DNA from: CBDFGK01 sp965247075
GTDB lineage: Bacteria; Pseudomonadota; Gammaproteobacteria; Pseudomonadales; Halieaceae
Assembly: GCA_965247075.1 (NCBI GenBank)
Contig: CBDFGK010000002.1
Span: 372,001-436,000 of the forward strand
Direction of reading: 5' to 3'
Length of the DNA stretch: 64,000 bases
Of this stretch, positions 43,760-52,447 are shown piece by piece; position 1 is the stretch's first letter; every line of letters begins with the position of its first letter. The translations under genes were made by a program, and so were the position numbers. The notes under the pieces were generated by a model. That model saw nothing but the letters and a program-made list of their open reading frames with translations. It was not told where the DNA came from and searched no databases.

Positions 43760-44650
43760 ATGGGATTTACGCGGCGTTCGACAGCGGAAGATGTCCTGCA
43801 CGGTCGTGACCTGGCGGGAAAAACCGCCGTCATCACAGGGATTAACTCCGGCCTGGGTTATGAATCCATGCGTGTTCTGGTCAAGCACGGTGCCCATGTT
43901 ATCGGCCTGGCTCGCACTATGGAGAAGGCGCGAGAGGCCTGTGACGGTGTTTTTGGGGCAGCCACGCCACTGGCCTGCGAGCTCAGTGACTTCGCCTCGG
44001 TTAAGGCCTGTGGGGAGGCTATCAAGGCGCTGGGCATGCCGGTGGATATCGTTATGACCAACGCGGGTATTATGGCACCGGCACAGCTGAGTACGGCGCA
44101 CGGTGTGGAAATGCAGTTCGTGACCAATCATCTTGGTCACTCCATTTTGGTGCATCACCTGCTGCCGCAGGTACAGGCTGCCGTGGCGGGGCGCATTGTC
44201 ATATTGTCCAGTGCCGCGCATATGATGAGCGTGACCGGCGGTATCGATTTTGACAATCTCGACGCGTCGCGCCGGTACAGCCCGACGCGGTTTTATGGAC
44301 AGTCCAAGCTCGCCAATTTACTGCATGCGCGAGCCCTGGCGCGCCGGCTGGAAGGTACCAGTGTTACCGTGAATGCGCTGCATCCGGGGGTGATTCATAC
44401 CGGGCTGGGCCGCGATGCGGGCGGTCTGATGAGCGTGGTGGGTGTGCTGGGGCGTCCGTTTATGAAGAGTGTCGGACAGGGAGCAGCCACCCAGTGCTAT
44501 GTTGCCACCCACCCGCAACTGGCAGGCGTGTCCGGTGAGTACTTTGCCAATTGCCGGCTTGCCAGGACCAGCGCCTGGGGTCGCGATGAGGCGCTGCAAG
44601 ACGAGCTGTGGGCAGCAACCGAGACATTAACGGCAGAATATTTGCATTGA
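43760..44650 (+). CDS. SDR oxidoreductase (retinol dehydrogenase/WWOX-like), 296 aa
   Basis: NAD(P)-dependent SDR with TGINSGLGYES (cofactor), MTNAGIMAP, ILSSAAHM and the catalytic YGQSK. The motif NHLGHSILVHHLLP is characteristic of the retinol dehydrogenase-like extended group. The start at 43760 has AGGGGG upstream. Another candidate at 43727 is less likely. It precedes a YceI gene by 55 bp, and an operon is possible. Confidence 0.87.
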   Translation: MGFTRRSTAEDVLHGRDLAGKTAVITGINSGLGYESMRVLVKHGAHVIGLARTMEKAREACDGVFGAATPLACELSDFASVKACGEAIKALGMPVDIVMTNAGIMAPAQLSTAHGVEMQFVTNHLGHSILVHHLLPQVQAAVAGRIVILSSAAHMMSVTGGIDFDNLDASRRYSPTRFYGQSKLANLLHARALARRLEGTSVTVNALHPGVIHTGLGRDAGGLMSVVGVLGRPFMKSVGQGAATQCYVATHPQLAGVSGEYFANCRLARTSAWGRDEALQDELWAATETLTAEYLH

Positions 44651-44705
44651 TCTGGCTACACTCCGGTTACAGTATGTGAATCGGCAAAGCTAACGGACGA
44701 CTATT

Positions 44706-45296
44706 ATGAAAACCTTGATTAAACGACTTATTCCCCTGCTGGCCATGGGCTTTTGGTTGATTACACAACCGGTGGCGGCGGGCGGCGTGTTATTACCCGA
44801 TAAATCCGCCATCCGTTTTGTGTCCGTAAAAAATGCCGCCGTGGCCGAGGTGCATCACTTCACCGGTATCACGGGCTGGATAGACGACGCGGGCAGGGTA
44901 ATGGTCAATATCCCCCTGGTCAGCGTGGAAACCATGATCCCGATTCGCAACGAGCGCATGCGTGAACTGTTTTTCGAAACCGTCAGTTTTCCGGCCGCCA
45001 CTATCGAGGCAGATATCGACATGAAAGCCGTGGCGGCCCTGGGCAATGGCGAATACACAGAGATACAACTGTTGTTTGAACTCCATCTGCACGGCCGGCA
45101 CAGGATGCTGGAGTCGACGGTCAGCGTGGCTCGCCTGGGCAATGAAGTGCACGTGCATACCCTGCAGCCGCTGTTGGTCAACGTGTCCAGTTTTGAGTTG
45201 GGCGATGGCGTGGAGCGTTTGCGCGAGGTGGCGGGACTGAAAAATATTGCCACGGCCGTGCCGGTTACCGCCAACCTGGTGTTTACGTTCCCGTAG
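44706..45296 (+). CDS. YceI-family periplasmic protein, 196 aa
   Basis: Lipocalin-like protein that binds polyisoprenoid or other amphiphilic molecules. A signal peptide ends PVAAGG (about residue 27). The domain has IRFVSVKNAAVAEVHHFTGI, then VNIPLVSVETMIPIRNERMR and a stretch ending in LVFTFP. Length is normal. The exact ligand is unknown. Confidence 0.88.
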   Translation: MKTLIKRLIPLLAMGFWLITQPVAAGGVLLPDKSAIRFVSVKNAAVAEVHHFTGITGWIDDAGRVMVNIPLVSVETMIPIRNERMRELFFETVSFPAATIEADIDMKAVAALGNGEYTEIQLLFELHLHGRHRMLESTVSVARLGNEVHVHTLQPLLVNVSSFELGDGVERLREVAGLKNIATAVPVTANLVFTFP

Positions 45297-45428
45297 ATAC
45301 CATCTCCCTCAATCAATCTCAACCCGGCAATTAGGCCAGTTGAGGTTGATAGGGTGCTTGCTGTTTCAGCACCCCAAAACAAATATGTGCCGGCTTCCTC
45401 ATGGCAGCCATGTAGAAATTTTCCTCGT

Positions 45429-45526
45429 ACCCGCGCCCCGGCATCGTGCAGCGCATAAGCCAGCGCCTCGGGGTAAATCCCGGTGGCCTCCATGACAAAA
45501 TGCAGCTCGTTCACCGGCTCAAAGCC
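45429..45526 (-). pseudogene. IS110-family transposase fragment
   Basis: About 32 codons read FEPVNELHFVMEATGIYPEA, then LAYALHDAGARV, the DEDD transposase segment around motif 2 (MEATGxY). Flanking parts and the C-terminal domain are gone, and no terminal repeats are seen. The rest of the 266-bp gap between YceI and cmoB shows no gene. Confidence 0.6.
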
Positions 45527-45562
45527 TCAGGGCCGAATCTATTCGGTGGTCCGCGTTCGGGC

Positions 45563-46534
45563 CTACTTGATAGCGGTGATAATCGCGCGGCGTGGGGCCG
45601 GATAACCTTCTATGGTTCTGGTTCGATCCTCGGGATTCAGAAACTGCGCCAGTGAGTGAAACTGCATCCAGTCGGTAGACCTTTGTTCATCGGTACTGGT
45701 GTCGCCGACGTCAAGCAATTGCGGTTTCTTGAAGCCCAGCTTGCGCAGCCAGTTGAGCAGCATGTCGCAACTGGGGATAAACCAGACATTGCCCATGCGC
45801 GCATAGCGTCCCTTTGGAATCAGGCACTCATTCTTGCCACCCTCAATTACCAGAGTTTCCAGTACCAGTTGGCCACCGGTTGCCAGGCAGCTCTGCAATT
45901 CCATCAAGTGGTGTATCGGCGAGCGGCGGTGATAGAGAATGCCCATCGAGAAAACACTGTCGAAGATCTGCAGATTCCTTGGTACCCGCTCAATGCCCAG
46001 CGGTAACACCCAGATATTGGGGTTGCGAATATATTTCTGCAAAGCCCAGAACTGAATCACGAAGAGCGGCGTGGGATCTATGCCGATCACTTCATCGGCG
46101 CCGGCGCCCAGCATGCGCCAACAGTGATAACCGCTGCCGCAACCCACGTCCAGTACCCGCCGTCCGGCCAGGGGTTTGATGGCTGTGCTCAAGCGGTTCC
46201 ACTTCCAGTCGGAGCGCCATTCTGTATCTATGTGGATACCGAACAACTCGAACGGTCCCTTGCGCCAGGGGTGTAGCGCTCGCAGGCTCTGCTCCAGTTG
46301 TTGCAGCTGTTGCGGTGAGCAATCTGCGGCCCGACCAAGCTCGATGGCGCCGCGGTTGAGGTCTATCTGTGAAACCGGTAAATCCGGCAGTGCTTCCAGG
46401 GCGGCTAGCCACTTGGGCAGGTCACCGTAGCGGCGGCTATGAAAATCCCTGGCAATATCCTCCAATAGCGATGCTGCCCACAGCACCAGATCGCCATCTC
46501 GCCAGCGCTCTACCAGGGGTTGGTAATCGATCAC
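45563..46534 (-). CDS. cmoB: tRNA U34 carboxymethyltransferase CmoB, 323 aa
   Basis: Transfers a carboxymethyl group from carboxy-SAM to 5-hydroxyuridine at tRNA position 34, forming cmo5U. The SAM fold has RVLDVGCGSGYHCWRML and GIDPTPLFVIQFWAL. FELFGIHIDTEWRSDWKWNR is a CmoB hallmark. It starts with GTG at 46534, overlapping the cmoA stop by four bases. Full length. Confidence 0.96.
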   Translation of the reverse strand: MIDYQPLVERWRDGDLVLWAASLLEDIARDFHSRRYGDLPKWLAALEALPDLPVSQIDLNRGAIELGRAADCSPQQLQQLEQSLRALHPWRKGPFELFGIHIDTEWRSDWKWNRLSTAIKPLAGRRVLDVGCGSGYHCWRMLGAGADEVIGIDPTPLFVIQFWALQKYIRNPNIWVLPLGIERVPRNLQIFDSVFSMGILYHRRSPIHHLMELQSCLATGGQLVLETLVIEGGKNECLIPKGRYARMGNVWFIPSCDMLLNWLRKLGFKKPQLLDVGDTSTDEQRSTDWMQFHSLAQFLNPEDRTRTIEGYPAPRRAIITAIK

Positions 46535-47301
46535 TTCAGGGCGACCAGAGAGGCAAAATTAAAGCACTGAAACCAGACGTCACAGCTGCTAAAACCAGCG
46601 TCCGCAATTCGTTGCCTGTGAGCTTCCAGGGTTTCGGGGATCAACACATTTTCAATGGAGTCGCGCTTTTGTGCGATTTCCAGATCGCTATAGCCGTTGG
46701 CCTTTTTGAACTGGTGGTGCAGCTCGATGTTGAGCTCGTTCAGGTGTGGGTCGGCGAACAGGACTTTTTCAGAGAGAATGAGAATGCCGCCCGGCGCCAG
46801 TCCGTCGTGAATGCGCTGTATCAATTCATTGCGCTGTACTGTCGCAACAAACTGCAGGGTGAAATTGAGCACGACAACGGTGGCGTTGCTTATGTCCACA
46901 TTGAGGATGTCAGCACAGCGCAGTTCGACCTTGGTCTCATGGCTGTCAGTATCGATGATGTTTTGACAGCGCTCCAGCATGGCCGATGAATTGTCGATGC
47001 CGATGATGCGACAGCCTTCGGCTTGTATGTGCTGTCGCATCGCCAGGGTGGAAGCGCCCAGTGAGCAACCCAGGTCGTAACAGCGTGTGTTGGGCTGGCT
47101 GTACTTGCCGGCCAGCAGGCCGGTCATGGCAATAATGGTGGTATAGCCGGGCACAGAGCGCTTGATCATGTCGGGAAAGACGCGCGCGACGTCGTCATCG
47201 AAGGTGAAAGAGGAGATCCCGGCGATGGGATCGGCGTAAATGCTGTCTCGTTGGTCGGACACAGAGCACACAGGCGGGCAGGGAACCCAAAATAATAGCA
47301 T
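46531..47301 (-). CDS. cmoA: Carboxy-SAM synthase CmoA, up to 256 aa
   Basis: Makes carboxy-S-adenosylmethionine from SAM and prephenate. The family start normally lies near RDSIYADPIAGISSFTFDD, so the ATG at 47301 adds about 18 extra residues. A GTG a few codons downstream (47268 or 47259) may be the true start. Signatures include ARVFPDMIKRSVPGY, DLGCSLGASTLAMRQ and LNFTLQFV. It is coupled to cmoB. Confidence 0.95.
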   Translation of the reverse strand: MLLFWVPCPPVCSVSDQRDSIYADPIAGISSFTFDDDVARVFPDMIKRSVPGYTTIIAMTGLLAGKYSQPNTRCYDLGCSLGASTLAMRQHIQAEGCRIIGIDNSSAMLERCQNIIDTDSHETKVELRCADILNVDISNATVVVLNFTLQFVATVQRNELIQRIHDGLAPGGILILSEKVLFADPHLNELNIELHHQFKKANGYSDLEIAQKRDSIENVLIPETLEAHRQRIADAGFSSCDVWFQCFNFASLVALK

Positions 47302-47407
47302 AGAAGTGGCGGTCGATTATATGTACAAAGTTAGCGGTGGTGATGGAATAATCAGCGTTTGGCCAGAGCGTGGTGCCAAATACACCAAGAGCCGATGAGG
47401 ACTGTTT

Positions 47408-48217
47408 ATGCCCGCACATGCTGCTGTTTTTCCCGCCCCCCCCAAGGTAAGTCACAGCCTGGCTGAGCTGGGCCGAATTTTCTGGGAAGCAGGCAGTAGT
47501 GCGGCGCTGCGACCGCTGTACAGGTTTCTGCCGGTGGGTGATGGTCACGCCGTAATGACGCTGCCTGGCTTTATGGGGGCCGATGGTTCCATGGCACCAA
47601 TTCGCAAGTTCTTGAATAACCAGGGCTACACGGGTGTGCCCTGGGGCCTGGGTAGAAATGTGCCGGATGATGGTGTCCGCGATATGGAAAGCATGCTCGA
47701 ATTTCGGCGCCGGATTGAAGATACTCTGGTGGAGAAGTTACGGCGGCAGAAAACCCGTACCGGTGGTAAGGTCAGCCTGGTCGGCTGGAGCCTTGGCGGC
47801 CTCTATGCAACGGCCCTGGCACACAAGTATCCCGATCTGGTACGACAGGTTGTAACGCTGGGCACGCCCTACGGCGATCCTCGCGGAACATCACTGTACG
47901 GTCCTATGCAGCGCGCCTTTAATACCCCTGTTGATACCGAGATGCTGGATGCGTGGATCAACTTTACTTTCGAAGGTGACTTACAGGTGCCGATAACGGC
48001 ACTGTATAGCCGCTCCGATGGCTTTGTGGGGGAGGGCATTGCGCGCCTGCCCGAGCATGCCCTGATGGAGAATATTGCGGTGATGGCCAGCCATGTGGGC
48101 TTTCCTTTCAACCCGCTGGTGCGAGTGCTGCTGGCCGAGCGCTTGGCCCAGCCCGAGGGGCAGTGGCAGCCCTACCGGAAGCCGACCATCAAGCCATTTC
48201 TGCACCTGCCCGCCTGA
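47408..48217 (+). CDS. Lipase-like alpha/beta hydrolase, 269 aa
   Basis: Nucleophile motif GWSLGGLYAT (Ser near residue 127) with VTLGTPYGDPRG after it, as in PGAP1/lipase-type hydrolases. MTLPGFMGADGSMAPIRKFL at the start and ALYSRSDGFVG (Asp) plus SHVGFPFNP (His) complete a triad. No clear signal peptide is present. It is divergent from cmoA, with a 106-bp gap. The substrate is unknown. Confidence 0.8.
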   Translation: MPAHAAVFPAPPKVSHSLAELGRIFWEAGSSAALRPLYRFLPVGDGHAVMTLPGFMGADGSMAPIRKFLNNQGYTGVPWGLGRNVPDDGVRDMESMLEFRRRIEDTLVEKLRRQKTRTGGKVSLVGWSLGGLYATALAHKYPDLVRQVVTLGTPYGDPRGTSLYGPMQRAFNTPVDTEMLDAWINFTFEGDLQVPITALYSRSDGFVGEGIARLPEHALMENIAVMASHVGFPFNPLVRVLLAERLAQPEGQWQPYRKPTIKPFLHLPA

Positions 48218-48321
48218 CACAGTATATTCCAATAACGTCCGCTAATATTTGCTACTGTATGTCCCTGTCAGGACGAGGTCAGCGACAAGTTCCGTCCTGC
48301 GCCACAACGTAAGGAGTTCTC

Positions 48322-48708
48322 ATGGACTGTCCAAAATGCCATGGCGTCATGGAGGCCAAGCTCTATGGCCCAAAGATAAATGTAGATCGCTGCAGTAATT
48401 GTTTTGGTTTGTTTGTGGCGCCCGAGGTACTGATAGAAATGCGTAGCGAGTGGATGGTTGAGGCATTTCTGGACATTGGCCACCCGAAGGTAGGGCGCGA
48501 ATACGACAGGATCGATGATATCGATTGTCCTGAATGCAAAGTGAAAATGGAAAAGATCATCGACCCCGCGCAGACTCATATCTGGATGGAGGCGTGCCCG
48601 CAGTGCGACAGGATATTCCTGGATGCGGGCGAGTTCAGCGACCTGAAATACGAAACTTTCATGGATAAGGTCAAGGACCTGGTGCGTGGAAAACGTCCAG
48701 CAAACTAA
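48322..48708 (+). CDS. Zinc-ribbon (zf-TFIIB) protein, 128 aa
   Basis: Two CPxC ribbons in tandem: MDCPKCHG with CSNC, and IDCPECK with CPQC. Each is followed by the family's hydrophobic VAPEV or LDAGEF segment. It is a small cytoplasmic protein of unknown role. GTAAGGAG lies upstream of the ATG at 48322. Confidence 0.85.
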   Translation: MDCPKCHGVMEAKLYGPKINVDRCSNCFGLFVAPEVLIEMRSEWMVEAFLDIGHPKVGREYDRIDDIDCPECKVKMEKIIDPAQTHIWMEACPQCDRIFLDAGEFSDLKYETFMDKVKDLVRGKRPAN

Positions 48709-48761
48709 GCCCGGTTTGCTTTCCAGGCCGCTGACCGGCTGGTAATCAGCCGCAGCCTTCA

Positions 48762-49150
48762 GTGGTATGGACGGTGTTCACTGGTTTTGCATGCTACTTT
48801 TTAGGGGTCTGGCGGCTGGGCCAGATCATTCGCTATGTGCCGTTTCCAGTGGCCGCCGGTTTTATGATTACCATTGGTTGCTTCCGGCGGCGGCAGAGCC
48901 CACTGATTTCAATGTGCTGTGGATGGAGTATGAGAATTGTGGGAGGAGTGGTTGTTCAGGCACGGCGACTACTTGCAGAGCAAAGACTGGATTGCCGTTA
49001 CCGCTATTATTTTGCGTGGGCTTGAGCCGGGCAGTGCGTTTGGCGAGATGGCACTTTATCTCGGTGGCTAGTTACTGCTGCGGATCAGTTTGTATTCGTC
49101 GCGTTGAGCTTCGCCAACGTGAGTCGATTTGTTTACCGCAAAGCCTGTTT
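48762..49150 (+). pseudogene. Remnant of a SulP anion transporter with cyclic-nucleotide-binding domain
   Basis: The first frame, FTGFACYFLGVWRLGQIIRY then VPFPVAAGFMITIG, is a membrane segment typical of SulP/SLC26 proteins. After frame changes come NVLWMEYEN, LEPGSAFGEMALYLGG (the cNMP-domain motif GxxFGEMAL) and VTAADQFVFVALSFANVSRF. Most of the transporter and the STAS domain are missing. Bases 49151-49439 show no further gene. It is clearly a decayed locus. Confidence 0.6.
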
Positions 49151-49439
49151 CCGGCCACGGGCGAGCGGGAGCCGCCGACGCTTTGCCAGAAAACTTGATG
49201 CTGCCGAATACTTCGGCGAATGTAGCCTTGCTGCTGCGGTAATCCATCTTAAACCTCGAAACCTTTACCGTAAGTCCGTGCTCAATACACGGAGTCAGTT
49301 TATCAAGTCTGTAGTGTAGGCAATTGGTACTGGCAAGAGAGGTAAATATTGCGCTTTTGTGGCGTGAATAGTTTGCAAATGGGTAAGCTTTATATAGTTT
49401 TCGTACCAGCCGGGTGCATCCTGGGCTCCTGCCGGCGTG

Positions 49440-51113
49440 TCAGGCGGCCTGTTTGGTTTCGTTGCGGGCGGCGGCGTTAATGGCGCTGAGGATGCCATCC
49501 AGGGAGGCCTGGATAATATCTACGCTGCGGCCAACACCACAAACACGCTGGCCGTCGATATTGAGCTGGATATAACAGATGGCTTCGGCGTCGGCGCTGT
49601 GGCTCAGTGCGTGTTCACTGTATTCAACCAGCACGATCGGTTTGCCAATAAACAACTCCATGGCATTGACGAAGGATTCGACCACACCCGCGCCGCTGCC
49701 TGACAGGCTGTGCCTGATGCTGTCCTTGACCAAATCTGCGGTCAGCTTGTCAACGCCCTCCTCTCGATTGACCTGGTAGTTACCGATACTCCAGGGTCCG
49801 GCAGCTGTGAAATAAGTGGCCTGAAACAGTTCCCAGATAGCATCCGGGGCCACTTCAGTTTCGGTTTTTTCGGCATGCCTTTGTACGGCGCCGCTAAAAT
49901 CGATCTGCAGCCAACGTGGCAGTTGCAGGCCGTAATCCCTCTCCAGTACGTAGGCTATGCCGCCTTTGCCGGATTGGCTGTTAATGCGCACCACCTCTTG
50001 GTAAGAGCGGCCGATATCAGCGGGATCAATTGGCAGGTAAGCCACTTCCCAGGGTTGATCATCATCGCGCGTATCCAGGCACTTCTTGATGGCATCTTGG
50101 TGGCTGCCAGAAAATGCCGTGAAAACCAGTTCGCCCGCGTAGGGATGTCGCGGGTGTACAGGCATTTGGGTACAGTCCCTATAGGTCTGAATAATTTCAT
50201 CCATGTGCTCAAAATTGAGCGTGGGGTCTACACCCTGGCTGTAGAGATTCATTGCCATGGTGAGTATGTCCATGTTGCCGGTGCGTTCGCCATTGCCCAT
50301 CAGGGTGCCCTCAACGCGGTCGGCGCCGGCCATGATGGCCAGTTCGGCGGCGGCAACGGCGCAGCCTCTATCGTTGTGAGTGTGGGTGGAGACAAGGATG
50401 GAGTCGCGGCGGTTTATACGGTTGCAGAAGTATTCGATCTGGTCGGCGTAGACGTTGGGTGTGCTCATTTCCACCGTGGCTGGAAGGTTAAATATAGCTT
50501 TGTGCTCGGGGGTGGGTTCCCACACGTCGATGACGGCGTTACAAACTTCAATCGCATAGTCCAGCTCGGTGCCGGTGAAACTTTCTGGGGAATACTCAAA
50601 TACCCACTCGGTCTCGGGATATTTTTTGGCGTGTTGCCTGACCATCTTCGCGCCTTGCACGGCAATTTTGGTGATGCCCTCGCGGTCCAGTTTGAATACC
50701 TTTTCCCGCTGCACGATAGAAGTAGAGTTGTAGACATGCATGACAGCCCGTTTGGCGCCCTTCAATGCCGCAAAGGTTTTCTCGATCAATTCGGGGCGGG
50801 CCTGGGTGAGTACCTGCAGGGTGACATCGTCGGGAACGCGATTGTTCTCGATCAGGTCGCGCACAAAGTTAAAGTCGTGGCTGGACGCGGACGGAAAGCC
50901 CACTTCTATTTCCTTGAAGCCCACTTTAACCAACTGGTCGTAAAGCCGAGATTTCTGGGCTGTGGTCATGGGCTCGATCAGCGCCTGGTTGCCATCGCGC
51001 AGGTCGACACTGCACCAGAGTGGGGCGCTGGTAATGGTTTGGTCCGGCCAGCTTCGTGACGCCATCTTCACTGGCGTGAAGCTGGGGTACTTATGGTGAT
51101 CGAATGAGCTCAT
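49440..51113 (-). CDS. leuA: 2-Isopropylmalate synthase, 557 aa
   Basis: First committed step of leucine biosynthesis, acetyl-CoA plus 2-oxoisovalerate. It belongs to the long (about 557 aa) type 2 group found in Pseudomonas-like bacteria. It has SVDLRDGNQALIEPMTTAQK (metal and substrate site), STHTHNDRGCAVAAAELAIM, and a C-terminal LeuA dimer/regulatory domain. The start at 51113 (MSSFDHHKYPSF) fits the family length. The ATG at 51131 is an alternative. The upstream region is AT-rich. Confidence 0.95.
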   Translation of the reverse strand: MSSFDHHKYPSFTPVKMASRSWPDQTITSAPLWCSVDLRDGNQALIEPMTTAQKSRLYDQLVKVGFKEIEVGFPSASSHDFNFVRDLIENNRVPDDVTLQVLTQARPELIEKTFAALKGAKRAVMHVYNSTSIVQREKVFKLDREGITKIAVQGAKMVRQHAKKYPETEWVFEYSPESFTGTELDYAIEVCNAVIDVWEPTPEHKAIFNLPATVEMSTPNVYADQIEYFCNRINRRDSILVSTHTHNDRGCAVAAAELAIMAGADRVEGTLMGNGERTGNMDILTMAMNLYSQGVDPTLNFEHMDEIIQTYRDCTQMPVHPRHPYAGELVFTAFSGSHQDAIKKCLDTRDDDQPWEVAYLPIDPADIGRSYQEVVRINSQSGKGGIAYVLERDYGLQLPRWLQIDFSGAVQRHAEKTETEVAPDAIWELFQATYFTAAGPWSIGNYQVNREEGVDKLTADLVKDSIRHSLSGSGAGVVESFVNAMELFIGKPIVLVEYSEHALSHSADAEAICYIQLNIDGQRVCGVGRSVDIIQASLDGILSAINAAARNETKQAA

Positions 51114-51131
51114 GTCCCTGTTCCGTTGCAT

Positions 51132-51425
51132 AACCTTGTAAGGCTGGTCATTATAGTTCGCCGGCGATAGTGATCAATTGCGAATATTACATATAAATGC
51201 AAATAATTGACGTACTATCTCCATAAAATAAGTATAAATTAGTGATTAACGCTATTTTTTATCGGAATAACTAGATTTGTAGGTTAGAGCTGTTTCGGGG
51301 GCTTTGAATCTCGCGCTCAGCCTGTACGGCCTGGAAGACCAGCTTCTGTGCGCCGTCCAGCAGCAGTTCAGTCAATGGATCAACACTCGCTTCGGCGAGA
51401 CAATTGAGAGGGTCAATCATCAGTC
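51132..51425. other. AT-rich intergenic region upstream of leuA
   Basis: About 290 bp between leuA and the end of paaX. Bases 51180-51260 are AT-rich and contain TTACATA at 51187-51193, the same heptamer found near paaZ. They probably hold the leuA promoter. From 51304 an open plus frame (LNLALSLYGLEDQLLCAVQQ and on) runs into paaX antisense. I do not recognise it and doubt it is a gene. Confidence 0.4.
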
Positions 51426-52352
51426 TTATTGGCTAATACGATCAAATCGCTTCCAGAACTGTGCATCCGCCTCCGGCATGGGTCCGTCACCCGGTTCCAG
51501 TTTTTCCATTATGTAGTCAATGGATGGCTTGGCCATCGCCTTGTAAACCACGCCGGTTAATTTTAGTGCCTCGGCGCCATGCCAGTCCGGTGGTAGCAGT
51601 TCGTCGGGGAGTGGGGTGTCCTGCAACAGGATTCTGCGGAAATCGTGGATTAGCAAAGTGCGCGCGACATAGGCGGTCTCGGGTGAGGGCGCCTGGGCAC
51701 GCTGCGACCATTTCAGCAGCGGTTTGTACTGTTGAATGAAATTCTGGTATCTCTGTGCCACTTGTTCCAGATGCCAGTTGTCGCGTACCACTTTACCTAC
51801 CAATCGAGAGGAAGATAGCGGCGATGTGTTGCCATCAAAAACCATGACCTTATCGGCGACATCGAATTCCTCCAGGGTTTCCCGCAGCGTGTGGCCACCG
51901 TCGCCGGGCTTGGCAAAGGTGTTGGAGGCAATTGCCCTATAGCCCTGCCACTGCAGGCTGCGCCTGAATTTTTCCCGGGCTTTATCGGGCACATCCAGCG
52001 TCACTACTACCTGCCAGTGTCCCTGCCAGTTGTTGTCTTCCAGGGCATAGATGCGTTGTGCAGCGCGTTCGTATTCATGGGTGCCGTAGGGGGTAAAGCG
52101 GTAAAAGCTACGCCGTCCGACCCGTTCGGATTCCAGCCAGCCCTCCTTGACCAGACGGAATACGGAGGTTCGTACCAAGCGCTCGTTGATGCCCAGTGGT
52201 GCCATGGCATTCACCAGGCTACCCAGCCACACGGTATGGCCATGTTGCGATGCAACGTCACCAAAGAAAGTGACAATCAGCGAGGTGGTTCGCATGGGCC
52301 GCCGTTTGACGAAATCGTCAACCAGGCGTTGTACGGCGGCTGGATGTGGCAC
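51426..52352 (-). CDS. paaX: PaaX-type transcriptional repressor, 308 aa
   Basis: Represses phenylacetate catabolism and is released by phenylacetyl-CoA. The N-terminal winged helix includes RTTSLIVTFFGDVASQHGHT and LGINERLVRTSVFRLVKEGW, with the C-terminal PaaX domain after it. It lies on the minus strand, next to the broken hydratase/dehydrogenase gene and 1.8 kb from the divergent paa operon it probably controls. Full length. Confidence 0.92.
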   Translation of the reverse strand: MPHPAAVQRLVDDFVKRRPMRTTSLIVTFFGDVASQHGHTVWLGSLVNAMAPLGINERLVRTSVFRLVKEGWLESERVGRRSFYRFTPYGTHEYERAAQRIYALEDNNWQGHWQVVVTLDVPDKAREKFRRSLQWQGYRAIASNTFAKPGDGGHTLRETLEEFDVADKVMVFDGNTSPLSSSRLVGKVVRDNWHLEQVAQRYQNFIQQYKPLLKWSQRAQAPSPETAYVARTLLIHDFRRILLQDTPLPDELLPPDWHGAEALKLTGVVYKAMAKPSIDYIMEKLEPGDGPMPEADAQFWKRFDRISQ

Positions 52353-52447
52353 TGGCTGGTGTCCTTGTTGTTTATAGCAGGTGTATGACTATTCTGGTCT
52401 TCGATTCGCATCATACGGATATATCTAAACATAAGCACAGCTAAAAC

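Noticed and set aside
51304..51516. Plus-strand ORF LNLALSLYGLEDQLLCAVQQ
   Set aside because: It runs antisense into paaX, and I could not link it to any family or ribosome site.
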